From the NCBI RefSeq assembly GCF_026410085.1, contig NZ_CP112866.1, forward strand, positions 5,455,001 to 5,519,000: a stretch of DNA of 64,000 bases, written 5' to 3'. The stretch comes from Pseudomonas quebecensis. GTDB taxonomy: Bacteria; Pseudomonadota; Gammaproteobacteria; Pseudomonadales; Pseudomonadaceae. A model generated the notes under the pieces. It worked only from the letters and a program-made list of their open reading frames with translations, made no database searches and was not told the DNA's origin. The position numbers and the translations under genes are program-made. Of this stretch, positions 45,049 through 52,924 are shown piece after piece. Within the stretch, counting starts at the first letter, position 1. The number at the start of each line of letters is the position of its first letter.

Positions 45049-45753
45049 ATGAAATCCCATGATTGTTTTCGCGCGTTGAGCGCCGTTGCCCTGTCGTGCC
45101 TGGCGTTTGCCAGTCTGTCGACGATGGCGGCAGGCATGGTGCCGCAAACCCCGGTTGTCATCGTGGACGAGGCGACGGGGGACGCTACGTTGATCGTCAA
45201 GAACACCGATGACCAGCCGGCGTTGCTTTACAGCAGCATCGAACACATCGCTGAGGACCCGGCACCGATCCTGTTGCTGACGCCGCCTGTGATCAGGGTC
45301 GAAGCCGGGCAGAGCCAGCAGGTCAGGTTTGTCCTGCACAGCGAAACGCCACTGACCACCGAGCGCCTCAAGCGCGCGGTATTCGAGGGCATCAAGCCGC
45401 GCCAGAGCGCCGAGGGTGCCCATGTGAGCCTGGGCGTGCGGCAGAACATCCCGGTGATCCTGCGGCCCGCCAACCTGCCCATCGAGCGCGCGCCCTGGAA
45501 GCTCTTGGTCTGGCGCGTGACCGAGGGCAAGGTACAGGTGAGCAATCCCAGCCCCTATGTGGTTCGTTTATCCAAATCCGTCAGCCTGCTGCCGGGTGGC
45601 GAAGTGCTGGACCTGGGGCGCACTTATATTCTGCCGGGGGAGGTGCTGACGCCGGCAGGTGACGCTTTTCTGGGCACCCACGTGCGACTGTTTCCGGCGA
45701 CCACTTATGGGTTCGCGGTCAGCAGCCATGACGCGCCGCTGAGCACGCAGTAA
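45049..45753 (+). CDS. Periplasmic fimbrial chaperone
   Basis: PapD-like chaperones fold and hold pilin subunits in the periplasm. The 234-residue protein has a signal peptide (cleavage near residues 27-29, after TMAA). A first Ig domain has PVVIVDEATGDATLIVKNTD and the G1 strand region RQNIPVILRPANLP. A second domain ends near TTYGFAVSS. The F1-G1 segment is of ordinary, short length. The stop overlaps the usher ATG (TAATG), so chaperone and usher are coupled. Confidence 0.9.
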   Translation: MKSHDCFRALSAVALSCLAFASLSTMAAGMVPQTPVVIVDEATGDATLIVKNTDDQPALLYSSIEHIAEDPAPILLLTPPVIRVEAGQSQQVRFVLHSETPLTTERLKRAVFEGIKPRQSAEGAHVSLGVRQNIPVILRPANLPIERAPWKLLVWRVTEGKVQVSNPSPYVVRLSKSVSLLPGGEVLDLGRTYILPGEVLTPAGDAFLGTHVRLFPATTYGFAVSSHDAPLSTQ

Positions 45754-48179
45754 TGCCACGTGGGTTTGGCCCTTGGCCGGTCTCGCGCCTGGCGGTGGCG
45801 ATGTTTATCGGCACCACAGCGAATGCATTCGGTGAAACAGCGGTGGAATTCGACCTCTCGGTGGTGCAGGCGCGCGGCCTAGATCCGAAGCTCGCCGAGT
45901 ACTTTAGGACAGCCCCACGCTTCACCGCCGGGCAAAGTCGGGTTGCCCTGAGGGTCAACGGTGTATCCGCCGGGCAGGTGCTGGCCACCTTCGATGAGCA
46001 AGGCCGGCTGTGCCTGGATGCCGCGCTGCTTGAGCAGGCTGGTATCGATGAGGCGTTCATACCGTACGCCGCGTCGACGCAATGCGCGCTGCCGGCCGAG
46101 ACGCTTGCCGGCGTACAAGTGCAGCTTGATCCTGGCACCCAGCAGGTGTCGTTGCTGGTGCCCACGGGCCTGCTGCGCAACGGCGCGCGCGCATCCAAAA
46201 CCTGGACGACGGGCGGCACGGCCGGGGTGGTGAATTACACGGCGCTGGTGTCCGCCAGCGCAGGGCCTGCCTATTCCAGCCAGTTTCGTCACGTGGGGGT
46301 GGAATGGGGCTTCAACGCCAATGATTGGGTGGTGCGCAGCCGCCAAAGTTACACCCGATCGAACGACGCCTCGCAGGTCGAAAACCTTTACACCCACGCC
46401 TCAAGGACCTTGGAGCGCTACCAGGCCACTGTTCAGGTGGGCCAGCTCACACTGCGCTCGCCGCTGTTTGCAGGCGGGGCCTTCACCGGGATCCAGATGT
46501 TGCCCGAAGCAGGCCTCGCCCAACGGTTCGATGGGCAGTTGGGCGATGGCACGCAGGTCGAAGGCATTGCCTACGGGCCTGCCCGTGTCGAGGTGCGTCA
46601 AAGCGGTGCGCTGATCCACACCACGCTGGTTCCCAGCGGGCCTTTCGTCCTGCGCGATGTGCCCCTGCTGAGCGGGCGGCTGGACCTTGAAGTCAGCGTG
46701 ATAGAGGACGGTGCCGAGCCCCGCCGTTTCTGGGTGCCCGTCGACAGCCTGCGCCCACTGGCGATTGCGGCGTCCCCCGGGTTTGCCCTGGCGGCGGGGC
46801 AGGTTCGCCGATTTGCCGACGATACGCGCGAAAAGCCGTCGTTTGCGGTCGGTAGCAAGGATTGGCTGTTGAGCCCTTCGACGTTGCTGACGGGAGGATG
46901 GATGGGCGCCGGTGACTATCAATCCCTCGGCCTTGGCGTTCAGCACGCGTTGGGTCGCGACACCACGGTGAGCGCGCAGCACCTGGGCTCTCATGTCGCG
47001 ACGGCGGGGGCGGGGCACAGTCTTAACGCTGCCGTGAACACATCGCTCGGCGCCGGTGTTTCCGCCGGCTTGACCTGGACGCGACGCAGCCAGGGGTTTC
47101 GGGCTCTGGATGACGTCGCGCTGGATGTCCGCGATAGCAATCCCTATGAGCGGGCGGAGCAACAATGGGGGGCGTCGTTGAGCTATTCCGATCAGGCGTG
47201 GGGTGCCCTGACGTCTTCCGTGTCGCAGTACCGCCTGGCGGGCGCCGCGGATCGCACGAGCGTGAATGTCGCCTGGTCACGCGCCTTTGCCGACGCCAGC
47301 CTGTCGTTGAGCGTTCGCCATGACAGCGGCGGCGATGACCGGGGGATCGGTGTCTACACAAGCCTGACCCTGCCGTTCGGGCATCGCCGCGTGAGCGTTT
47401 CGGCGCGCCATGACGAGCGGCAGGGCACGCGCACCGGCGCGCGTTACAACGAGCACATCAGCGATACCGCCAGCTACAGCCTTGCCGCGGATCGCAGCGA
47501 TACCGGCCGCACCGATCTTTCCGCGCGCCTGAGCCTGCTGCCGCGCTACACCAGTGTTGAGCTGGGGCATGCGCGCGGCGGTCTGGGGCAACGCAGCTAT
47601 GACCTGTCGCTCAATGGCGGCCTGGCGCTGCACGCGCACGGCGTGACGCCTTCGCCATACGCCGTGCGCGATACCTTTGGTGTGATCAAGGTCGGCGAGG
47701 GCGCCGGCGTCAAAGTCAATACACCCCAGGGGCCGGTCTGGACCGATAGCTCGGGGCATGCCGTGGCGGCGAGCCTGCCGGCATTTTCCGCGAGCCGGTT
47801 GGAGGTCGATCCTCGCAGCCTCAAACGGAACACCGACGTGCTCAATGGGTTCCGGGAGATCGAGGCCGGGCGTGGCGCTGTGCCACGGGTCGAATTTGCC
47901 CTGGCCAGTGCTCGGCGCCTGTTGCTGCGCGTGCGCACCGACGCGGGGGGTTGGGTGCCCAAGGGCGGCGCGGTGTATGACAGTGCCACGGGTGCCTACC
48001 TTACCAACGTGGTTGACGCCGGTCTGGTGTACCTGGCCGACGCACCGGAGCAATTGAAGCTGTACGTCTCCATGGCCGACGACCGGCGCTGCGTTATCGA
48101 GTTGGATACCCGGCGCATTGCGCAAACCGCGGCGCCGTATCAAAGCGCCGAAACGACCTGTATCCAAAGGAGCCCGTAA
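45753..48179 (+). CDS. Fimbrial outer-membrane usher
   Basis: Ushers are 24-strand outer-membrane barrels that assemble and export pilin fibres. The 808-residue protein has a signal peptide (SRLAVAMFIGTTANAFG), an N-terminal chaperone-binding domain (about residues 30-140), the barrel with plug, and C-terminal domains (GVIKVGEGAGVKVNTPQGPVWTDSSGHAVAASLPAFSASRLEVDP; GGWVPKGGAVYD). Two C-terminal cysteines (RRCVIEL, ETTCIQ) fit a C-terminal disulfide. Size and domain order are typical. The stop overlaps the next ATG (TAATG). Confidence 0.93.
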   Translation: MPRGFGPWPVSRLAVAMFIGTTANAFGETAVEFDLSVVQARGLDPKLAEYFRTAPRFTAGQSRVALRVNGVSAGQVLATFDEQGRLCLDAALLEQAGIDEAFIPYAASTQCALPAETLAGVQVQLDPGTQQVSLLVPTGLLRNGARASKTWTTGGTAGVVNYTALVSASAGPAYSSQFRHVGVEWGFNANDWVVRSRQSYTRSNDASQVENLYTHASRTLERYQATVQVGQLTLRSPLFAGGAFTGIQMLPEAGLAQRFDGQLGDGTQVEGIAYGPARVEVRQSGALIHTTLVPSGPFVLRDVPLLSGRLDLEVSVIEDGAEPRRFWVPVDSLRPLAIAASPGFALAAGQVRRFADDTREKPSFAVGSKDWLLSPSTLLTGGWMGAGDYQSLGLGVQHALGRDTTVSAQHLGSHVATAGAGHSLNAAVNTSLGAGVSAGLTWTRRSQGFRALDDVALDVRDSNPYERAEQQWGASLSYSDQAWGALTSSVSQYRLAGAADRTSVNVAWSRAFADASLSLSVRHDSGGDDRGIGVYTSLTLPFGHRRVSVSARHDERQGTRTGARYNEHISDTASYSLAADRSDTGRTDLSARLSLLPRYTSVELGHARGGLGQRSYDLSLNGGLALHAHGVTPSPYAVRDTFGVIKVGEGAGVKVNTPQGPVWTDSSGHAVAASLPAFSASRLEVDPRSLKRNTDVLNGFREIEAGRGAVPRVEFALASARRLLLRVRTDAGGWVPKGGAVYDSATGAYLTNVVDAGLVYLADAPEQLKLYVSMADDRRCVIELDTRRIAQTAAPYQSAETTCIQRSP

Positions 48180-48709
48180 TGGCAGGCACAACGATGAAGG
48201 GCGTCCTCTGCGCCGTGGCGCTCTGCTACGGCCCGGCTGCGCAAGTCCAGGCTGAGTGCAGCTTGCAGTTGAGTTCGCCTCAGGTGGTGTTCGAACCAGG
48301 CCCGCGTTCGGCGCTGCGACCCGGCAGCGCTGGCGGTGACCTGAGTTTTGGCGTGCGGCGTGTGTGGTTGAATGCGCAGTGCCGGCAATCGCAGCCGATG
48401 AGCTTGCGGTTCGAGGCTCCTGCGGCGAACGCCCAGGCCTATCGCTTCGGCGTGGGTCGTTTGCAGGTGCGCGTGCGTGCCGCGCGAGTGGATGGGCGCT
48501 TGATCGAAGACTGGCGCGGCGCGGATGCAGCTGCACGCGACAACGTATTGCGCCCAGGCGACCGCTTGAGGCCCTGGCACAATGGCCAGGCGCTGGCAGG
48601 TCGCCATTTGCAGTTGGAGCTGGAGGTCGAGCCGCTGGTGCCTCGGCAGGCGGCGAATGTCAGGGATATCACGCGGTTTGCAACAGTGGGGCGCTTTGAG
48701 CTGGAGTGA
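48179..48709 (+). CDS. Small fimbrial subunit without an obvious donor strand
   Basis: A 176-residue secreted protein. The signal peptide ends near AQVQA, so mature residue 2 would be the first Cys (ECSLQLSSPQVVF). A second Cys in NAQCRQSQP fits the pilin disulfide. Because the Cys is almost at the mature N-terminus, there is no room for a donor strand, so it may only sit at the fibre tip or act as the first subunit. The C-terminus TVGRFELE lacks the penultimate Tyr. The start may be ATG 48194 (MKGVLCAVALCYG). It is last in the operon, and its stop is 3 nt from that of the convergent MocR gene. Confidence 0.75.
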   Translation: MAGTTMKGVLCAVALCYGPAAQVQAECSLQLSSPQVVFEPGPRSALRPGSAGGDLSFGVRRVWLNAQCRQSQPMSLRFEAPAANAQAYRFGVGRLQVRVRAARVDGRLIEDWRGADAAARDNVLRPGDRLRPWHNGQALAGRHLQLELEVEPLVPRQAANVRDITRFATVGRFELE

Positions 48710-48712
48710 GGG

Positions 48713-50131
48713 TCAGTCGCTTGCCAGCATCGCCGTCGCGGCCGCTCCGACCTTGCGCACCGCTTCTTCAATCTGCGGGGTGGGTTTGGCCGAGTAATTC
48801 ATGCGCAGGCAATTGCGGTACTTGCCCGACGCGGAAAAAATGCTGCCGACCGCCACCTGTACCCCTTGCTGCATCAACGTGCGGTTGAGCTTGAGGGTAT
48901 CGAAGCCCTCCGGCAGTTCTACCCACAGCATAAAGCTGCCCTGTGGCCGACTGGCGCGTGTGCCAGCCGGGAAATAGCGGCTGACCCAATCGAGCATCAG
49001 GTCGCGATTGCGCTGATATTGCGTGCGCATCCGCCGCAAATGCGGTTCGAAGTGGCCACCCTTGAGAAATTCCGCGATGGCGATCTGCGGCTGCGTGGCG
49101 GTGGAACCGGTGCTGATGTATTTCATGTGCAGCACGCGTTCCAAATACCGGCCCGGCGCAACCCAGCCAATGCGCAGGCCTGGGGCGAGGGTTTTGGAGA
49201 ACGAACTGCACAGCAGCACGCGACCGTCTTCGTCGAAGGACTTGATCGTGCGCGGGCGCGGGTAGCTGTAGGCCAATTCGCCATACACATCGTCTTCGAT
49301 GATGGCCGCGTCAAAGCGCTGGGCCAGGGTCAGCAGCGCGCGTTTGCGCGCTTCCGGCATGATGTAGCCCAAGGGGTTGTTACAGTTGGGGGTCAGCTGG
49401 ATGACCTTGATCGGCCATTGTTCGAGGGCCAGCTCCAGGGCTTCGAGGCTGATGCCGGTGAGCGGATCGGTGGGGATCTCCAGGGCTTTCATGCCCAGCC
49501 CCTTGAGGGTCTGCATGGCGCCATGGAAGCTCGGTGAGTCCACCGCGACGATGTCGCCCGGCTCACAGATGGCGTGGATGCTGGCCGATAACGCTTCGTG
49601 GCAGCCGGTGGTGATCACGATGTCTTCGGCGCCCAGTTGGCAGCCGGAATCCAATGACAGCCGGGCGATCTGCTCGCGCAGTTCCATACAGCCCAGGATG
49701 TTGTCGTAGTACAACCCCGGCAGATCCTGGCGCCGGCTGACGCGGGCCAGGCTGCGCAGCAAGGGTTTGAGGGTGGGCGACAGTACATCGGGCATGCCAC
49801 GGCCCATCTGTATGACGTCTTTGCGCGGCACAGCGCGAATCAGTTCCAGCACCTGGTCCCACTGGGAGATTTCCACCGGGCGCTGTGCCGGCCGTCCTAC
49901 CTCCGGCAACGCAGGCAGCTCACGGCTCGCGGGCACGAAGTAACCAGACTTGGGTTTAGGTGTCGCCAGGCCGTGGTCTTCCAGCAGGCGATAGGCCTGT
50001 TGCACGGTGCTCAGGCTCACCCCATGTTCCACGCTTAACGCCCGTACGGAGGGCAACCGGTCGCCTGGGCGATAGAAGCCTTGTTCGATGCGAGTGCCCA
50101 GCAGCTCGGCGAGGTTGACGTAGAGGGTCAT
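48713..50131 (-). CDS. MocR-type regulator (GntR HTH fused to aminotransferase fold)
   Basis: MocR proteins bind DNA through a GntR wing-helix and sense PLP or amines through an aminotransferase-like domain. The 472-residue protein has the HTH at about residues 1-70 (LGTRIEQGFYRPGDRLPSVRALSVEHGVSLSTVQQAY). The class I fold follows, with PLP Lys region LLCSSFSKTLAPGLRIGW and the EDDVYGEL motif. ATG 50131 is preferred (GGGAG 8 nt upstream) to a TTG 17 codons earlier. It is divergent from the DUF1127 gene, and likely targets are that gene, itself and perhaps the amine oxidase. Confidence 0.9.
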   Translation of the reverse strand: MTLYVNLAELLGTRIEQGFYRPGDRLPSVRALSVEHGVSLSTVQQAYRLLEDHGLATPKPKSGYFVPASRELPALPEVGRPAQRPVEISQWDQVLELIRAVPRKDVIQMGRGMPDVLSPTLKPLLRSLARVSRRQDLPGLYYDNILGCMELREQIARLSLDSGCQLGAEDIVITTGCHEALSASIHAICEPGDIVAVDSPSFHGAMQTLKGLGMKALEIPTDPLTGISLEALELALEQWPIKVIQLTPNCNNPLGYIMPEARKRALLTLAQRFDAAIIEDDVYGELAYSYPRPRTIKSFDEDGRVLLCSSFSKTLAPGLRIGWVAPGRYLERVLHMKYISTGSTATQPQIAIAEFLKGGHFEPHLRRMRTQYQRNRDLMLDWVSRYFPAGTRASRPQGSFMLWVELPEGFDTLKLNRTLMQQGVQVAVGSIFSASGKYRNCLRMNYSAKPTPQIEEAVRKVGAAATAMLASD

Positions 50132-50153
50132 GGCGGTCGCTCCCGGGGACCAG

Positions 50154-50234
50154 TACAGATCCTGGGAAAATACAGGATTCAACCTTCAAGTGGCAGTATC
50201 TGTATGGATTTAATAAGCGCTTGTTGAATCTGTA
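50154..50234. promoter_or_regulatory. Four-copy TACAG/CTGTA array, likely MocR operator
   Basis: Four copies of one pentamer sit in 81 nt between the divergent MocR and DUF1127 genes. TACAG occurs at 50154-50158 and 50171-50175, and the inverted form CTGTA at 50200-50204 and 50230-50234. Flanks are alike: on the minus strand the distal two read CCAT(T)ACAGAT. Paired direct and inverted half-sites are the usual MocR operator layout, for example GabR and PdxR. Confidence 0.6.
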
Positions 50235-50297
50235 ATGGTTTGGTCCACTCGCTCATTCTAGTCACTCATGGCAACCGACAAATGAGGGGCAGCAAAA

Positions 50298-50522
50298 ATG
50301 AACGGTATGAGCGATGTGCGCCTGAGGTTATACAGTCAGGAGCTGGAGGCTGACCAAGGTCGGGCCGCAACGCCGGGCGATATCAGCCGTTGGGGGCTGT
50401 TCTGGCGCCGTCGCCACACCCGCAAGGCCTTGCTGCACTTGACCGGCGAGCAACTGCGCGACATCGGCTTGAGTGCCGAACAGGCGCTGGAGGAAGGCCT
50501 GAAACCGTTCTGGCGTGATTGA
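50298..50522 (+). CDS. DUF1127 small protein
   Basis: A 74-residue basic protein with a C-terminal DUF1127 motif (RRRHTRKALLHLTGEQLRDIGLSAEQALEEGLKPFWRD). Such micro-proteins are tied to stress, phosphate and carbon metabolism and RNA binding in alphaproteobacteria, but their role in Pseudomonas is not known. GAGGGG precedes the ATG. It is divergent from the MocR gene, and its stop directly abuts the stop of the convergent oxidase gene (0 nt). Confidence 0.85.
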   Translation: MNGMSDVRLRLYSQELEADQGRAATPGDISRWGLFWRRRHTRKALLHLTGEQLRDIGLSAEQALEEGLKPFWRD

Positions 50523-51815
50523 TCAGACCAGCTCTTTGAGGCGGTGCCAAAGCATGCCCAATGCCAGCAGCGGCGAGCGCAGATGCTTGCCGCCGGGAAA
50601 GGTCATGTGCGGCACCTGGGCGAACAGATCGAAACGCCCGTGCTGCTGGCCGCTGATTGCTTCGGCCAGCAGCTTGCCCGCCAGGTGTGTGGCATTGAGG
50701 CCATGGCCGGCGTAGGCCTGGGCGTAATACACATTGGGCTGATCGCTCAGGCGCCCGATCTGCGGCAGGCGATTGGCGCCGATGCCGATCATGCCGCCCC
50801 ATTGATAATCGATCTTCACGTCGGCCAGTTGCGGGAACACCTGCAGCATTTTCGGACGCATATACGCGCCGATGTCCTTGGGGTCCCGACCGGAATAATG
50901 GCAGGCCCCGCCGAACAGCAGGCGCCGGTCGGCCGACAGGCGGAAGTAGTCCACGGTCACCCGCTGATCGCAGACGGCCATGTTGCGCGGCAGTAATTGA
51001 GCGGCCTGGGCCTGGCTCAAGGGTTCGGTGGCGATGATGTAGCTGCCGGCGGGCAGTACCTTGCCGCTCAGATGAGGGTTGAGGCCATTGAGATAAGCGT
51101 TGCAGGCCAACACCAGCGTATTGGCGCGTACCGTGCCCTGGGCGGTGTGGACTTGGACTTCGGGGCCGTAGTCGATACGCGTCACTGGCGATTGCTCGAA
51201 CAGCTTTACGCCTTGTTGCGCGGCGGCGGCGGCTTCGCCGATAGCCAGGTTCAGCGGATGCAGGTGGCCGGAGCCCATGTCGATCATGCCGCCCACATAG
51301 CGCCCGGAACCGATCACACTGTCCATTTCGTTGGCTTGCAGCAGGCGCACTTCATGACGATAGCCGAGGCTGCGCAGTTCTTCGGCGTCTTCGGCCAGGC
51401 CTTGCAGGTCGCGAGGCTTGTTGGCGAGGTCGCAATAGCCCCACGTCAGGTCGCACGCGATCTGAAAGCGTTCAACGCGCTCGCGCACGATCTCCACGGC
51501 CTCAAGGCCCATCAGTTTCATCTGTCGGATCCCGTCGGTGCCGATGATGCTGGCGAACTGGTCCAGGCCATGACCGACCCCGCGGATCAATTGGCCGCCG
51601 TTACGCCCGCTGGCGCCCCAGGCGATTCTGCGGGCCTCCAGCAGCACCACGCTGAACCCGCGCTCGGCCAGTTCCAGGGCGGTATTGAGCCCGGAAAAGC
51701 CACCGCCAACCACACACACATCGGCTGTCACCTCGCCCGTCAGCGCCGGGTGGTCGGGCTGCGGCAGGCTGCTGGCGGCGTAGTAGGAATCAGTGTGGCG
51801 GGCGCTTGTGATCAT
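50523..51815 (-). CDS. FAD-dependent amine oxidase, PuuB/PauB-like
   Basis: The 430-residue flavoprotein is of the DAO family and most like gamma-glutamylputrescine oxidases (PuuB/PauB). It has the dinucleotide motif VCVVGGGFSGLNTALELAERG and GASGRNGGQLIRGVG near residues 60-85, and FGGACHYSGRDP and AQAYAGHGLNATHLAGKL at the end. The position corresponds, as recalled, to PA5309 of P. aeruginosa. Substrate choice among glutamylated amines is uncertain. ATG 51815 (MITSARHTDSYYA) was chosen; an ATG 9 nt earlier is possible. KauB, in the same pathway, lies 9 kb away. Confidence 0.85.
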   Translation of the reverse strand: MITSARHTDSYYAASSLPQPDHPALTGEVTADVCVVGGGFSGLNTALELAERGFSVVLLEARRIAWGASGRNGGQLIRGVGHGLDQFASIIGTDGIRQMKLMGLEAVEIVRERVERFQIACDLTWGYCDLANKPRDLQGLAEDAEELRSLGYRHEVRLLQANEMDSVIGSGRYVGGMIDMGSGHLHPLNLAIGEAAAAAQQGVKLFEQSPVTRIDYGPEVQVHTAQGTVRANTLVLACNAYLNGLNPHLSGKVLPAGSYIIATEPLSQAQAAQLLPRNMAVCDQRVTVDYFRLSADRRLLFGGACHYSGRDPKDIGAYMRPKMLQVFPQLADVKIDYQWGGMIGIGANRLPQIGRLSDQPNVYYAQAYAGHGLNATHLAGKLLAEAISGQQHGRFDLFAQVPHMTFPGGKHLRSPLLALGMLWHRLKELV

Positions 51816-51930
51816 GGGGAGCATCCCTGTTTGGAAAATTTGACGCAGGATACAGCGGTCGGACGATGCTGTCTGCGCAGGGCAATTTGCGGCAGAATCC
51901 ACGCCTGTTCGCCGTGGGGTACGTGTTTCG

Positions 51931-52284
51931 ATGAGTTGCAACCGTCAGAAGATCAGCGCATTGCGCCGTCAGATTCCTTCGTTCGAATGTGTGCCGGGGT
52001 GCCATGACTGTTGTGGGCCGGTGACCACCTCGCCCGAAGAAATGTCGCGCCTGCCGCGCAAGACTGCTGCCGAGCAGGAGGCCGCCATGGACGAGCTGAA
52101 CTGCGTTCATCTGGGCCCCACGGGCTGCACGGTGTATGACGAGCGGCCGCTGATCTGTCGGCTGTTCGGCACCACCGAAACCTTGCCATGCCCCAATGGC
52201 CGTCGGCCGGTGGAGCTGATTCACCCACGGGTGGAAAAACAGATCCACGAATACATGGCCAGCACCCGGCAGGTATTGGTTTAG
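51931..52284 (+). CDS. YkgJ-family cysteine cluster protein
   Basis: The 117-residue protein has the zinc- or iron-sulphur-like Cys cluster of YkgJ/UPF0153: FECVPGCHDCCGPV, then LNCVHLGPTGCTVYDERPLICRLFGTT. Three Cys groups (CxxxCxxCC, CxxxxxxxxC and a lone C) are typical. Function is unknown. The stop codon overlaps that of the convergent dadR gene by 4 nt. Confidence 0.85.
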   Translation: MSCNRQKISALRRQIPSFECVPGCHDCCGPVTTSPEEMSRLPRKTAAEQEAAMDELNCVHLGPTGCTVYDERPLICRLFGTTETLPCPNGRRPVELIHPRVEKQIHEYMASTRQVLV

Positions 52285-52769
52285 TCCGGGATCGGCAGGT
52301 TAAGGCTCTCTTTAACCTCTTCCATCACGATGTAGCTCTTGGATTCGCGCACGTGGGGCAGCTTGAGCAGGATGTCGCCCAGTAATTTACGGTAGGAGGC
52401 CATCTCGGAAATCCGCGCCTTCACCAGATAGTCAAAGTCACCGGATACCAGGTGGCACTCCAGCACATGGGGCAGTTTCAGCACGGCGCGGCGGAACTCC
52501 TCAAAGGTGTCGCCGGACTTGTAATCCAGGCTGATCTCGACAAATACCAGCAAACTCCCCTTCAAGTGCTGCGGGTTGAGCCGCGCGTTGTAGCCCATGA
52601 TGATTCCCTCGCGCTCCAGGCGCCGTACGCGCTCGGTGCAGGGTGTGGTCGAGAGGCCGACTTTTTCCCCCAGCTCAGTGAACGAGATGCGCCCATCGGT
52701 TTGCAGGATGCGCAGGATATTGCGGTCGATCTTGTCCAGCTCCCGCTTGGTCTGGGTGTTGGTACGCAT
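52281..52769 (-). CDS. dadR: Lrp/AsnC-family regulator DadR
   Basis: DadR (Lrp) activates dadA and the alanine catabolic genes in response to alanine. At 162 residues from ATG 52769 it has the Lrp HTH (ILRILQTDGRISFTELGEKVGLSTTPCTERVRRLE) and the RAM ligand domain (VFVEISLDYKSG, CHLVSGDFDYLVK). Longer in-frame extensions are not conserved. It is divergent from dadA, with 155 nt between the starts. Confidence 0.93.
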   Translation of the reverse strand: MRTNTQTKRELDKIDRNILRILQTDGRISFTELGEKVGLSTTPCTERVRRLEREGIIMGYNARLNPQHLKGSLLVFVEISLDYKSGDTFEEFRRAVLKLPHVLECHLVSGDFDYLVKARISEMASYRKLLGDILLKLPHVRESKSYIVMEEVKESLNLPIPD

Positions 52770-52823
52770 AGGGGATACGCCTCTGTTAAAACGGTTTATG
52801 CCGAGAATTGTCGCCAAATATAG

Positions 52824-52865
52824 GCATTTATATAGTGAAATGCACTGGCGATTGCTTTTTATACT
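52824..52865 (+). promoter_or_regulatory. dadA promoter with a GCATTT-N8-AAATGC dyad
   Basis: A -10 hexamer TATACT lies at 52860-52865, 59 nt before the dadA ATG, with no good -35. In the -35 region is an exact inverted repeat GCATTT-N8-AAATGC (52824-52843). This is how an activator-dependent promoter would look, and DadR is the obvious candidate. Confidence 0.5.
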
Positions 52866-52924
52866 GCGCCCATCATTGCTCGAATAACACACGTCGGCGG
52901 CCAAGCCGCGATGAGGATATAAAA

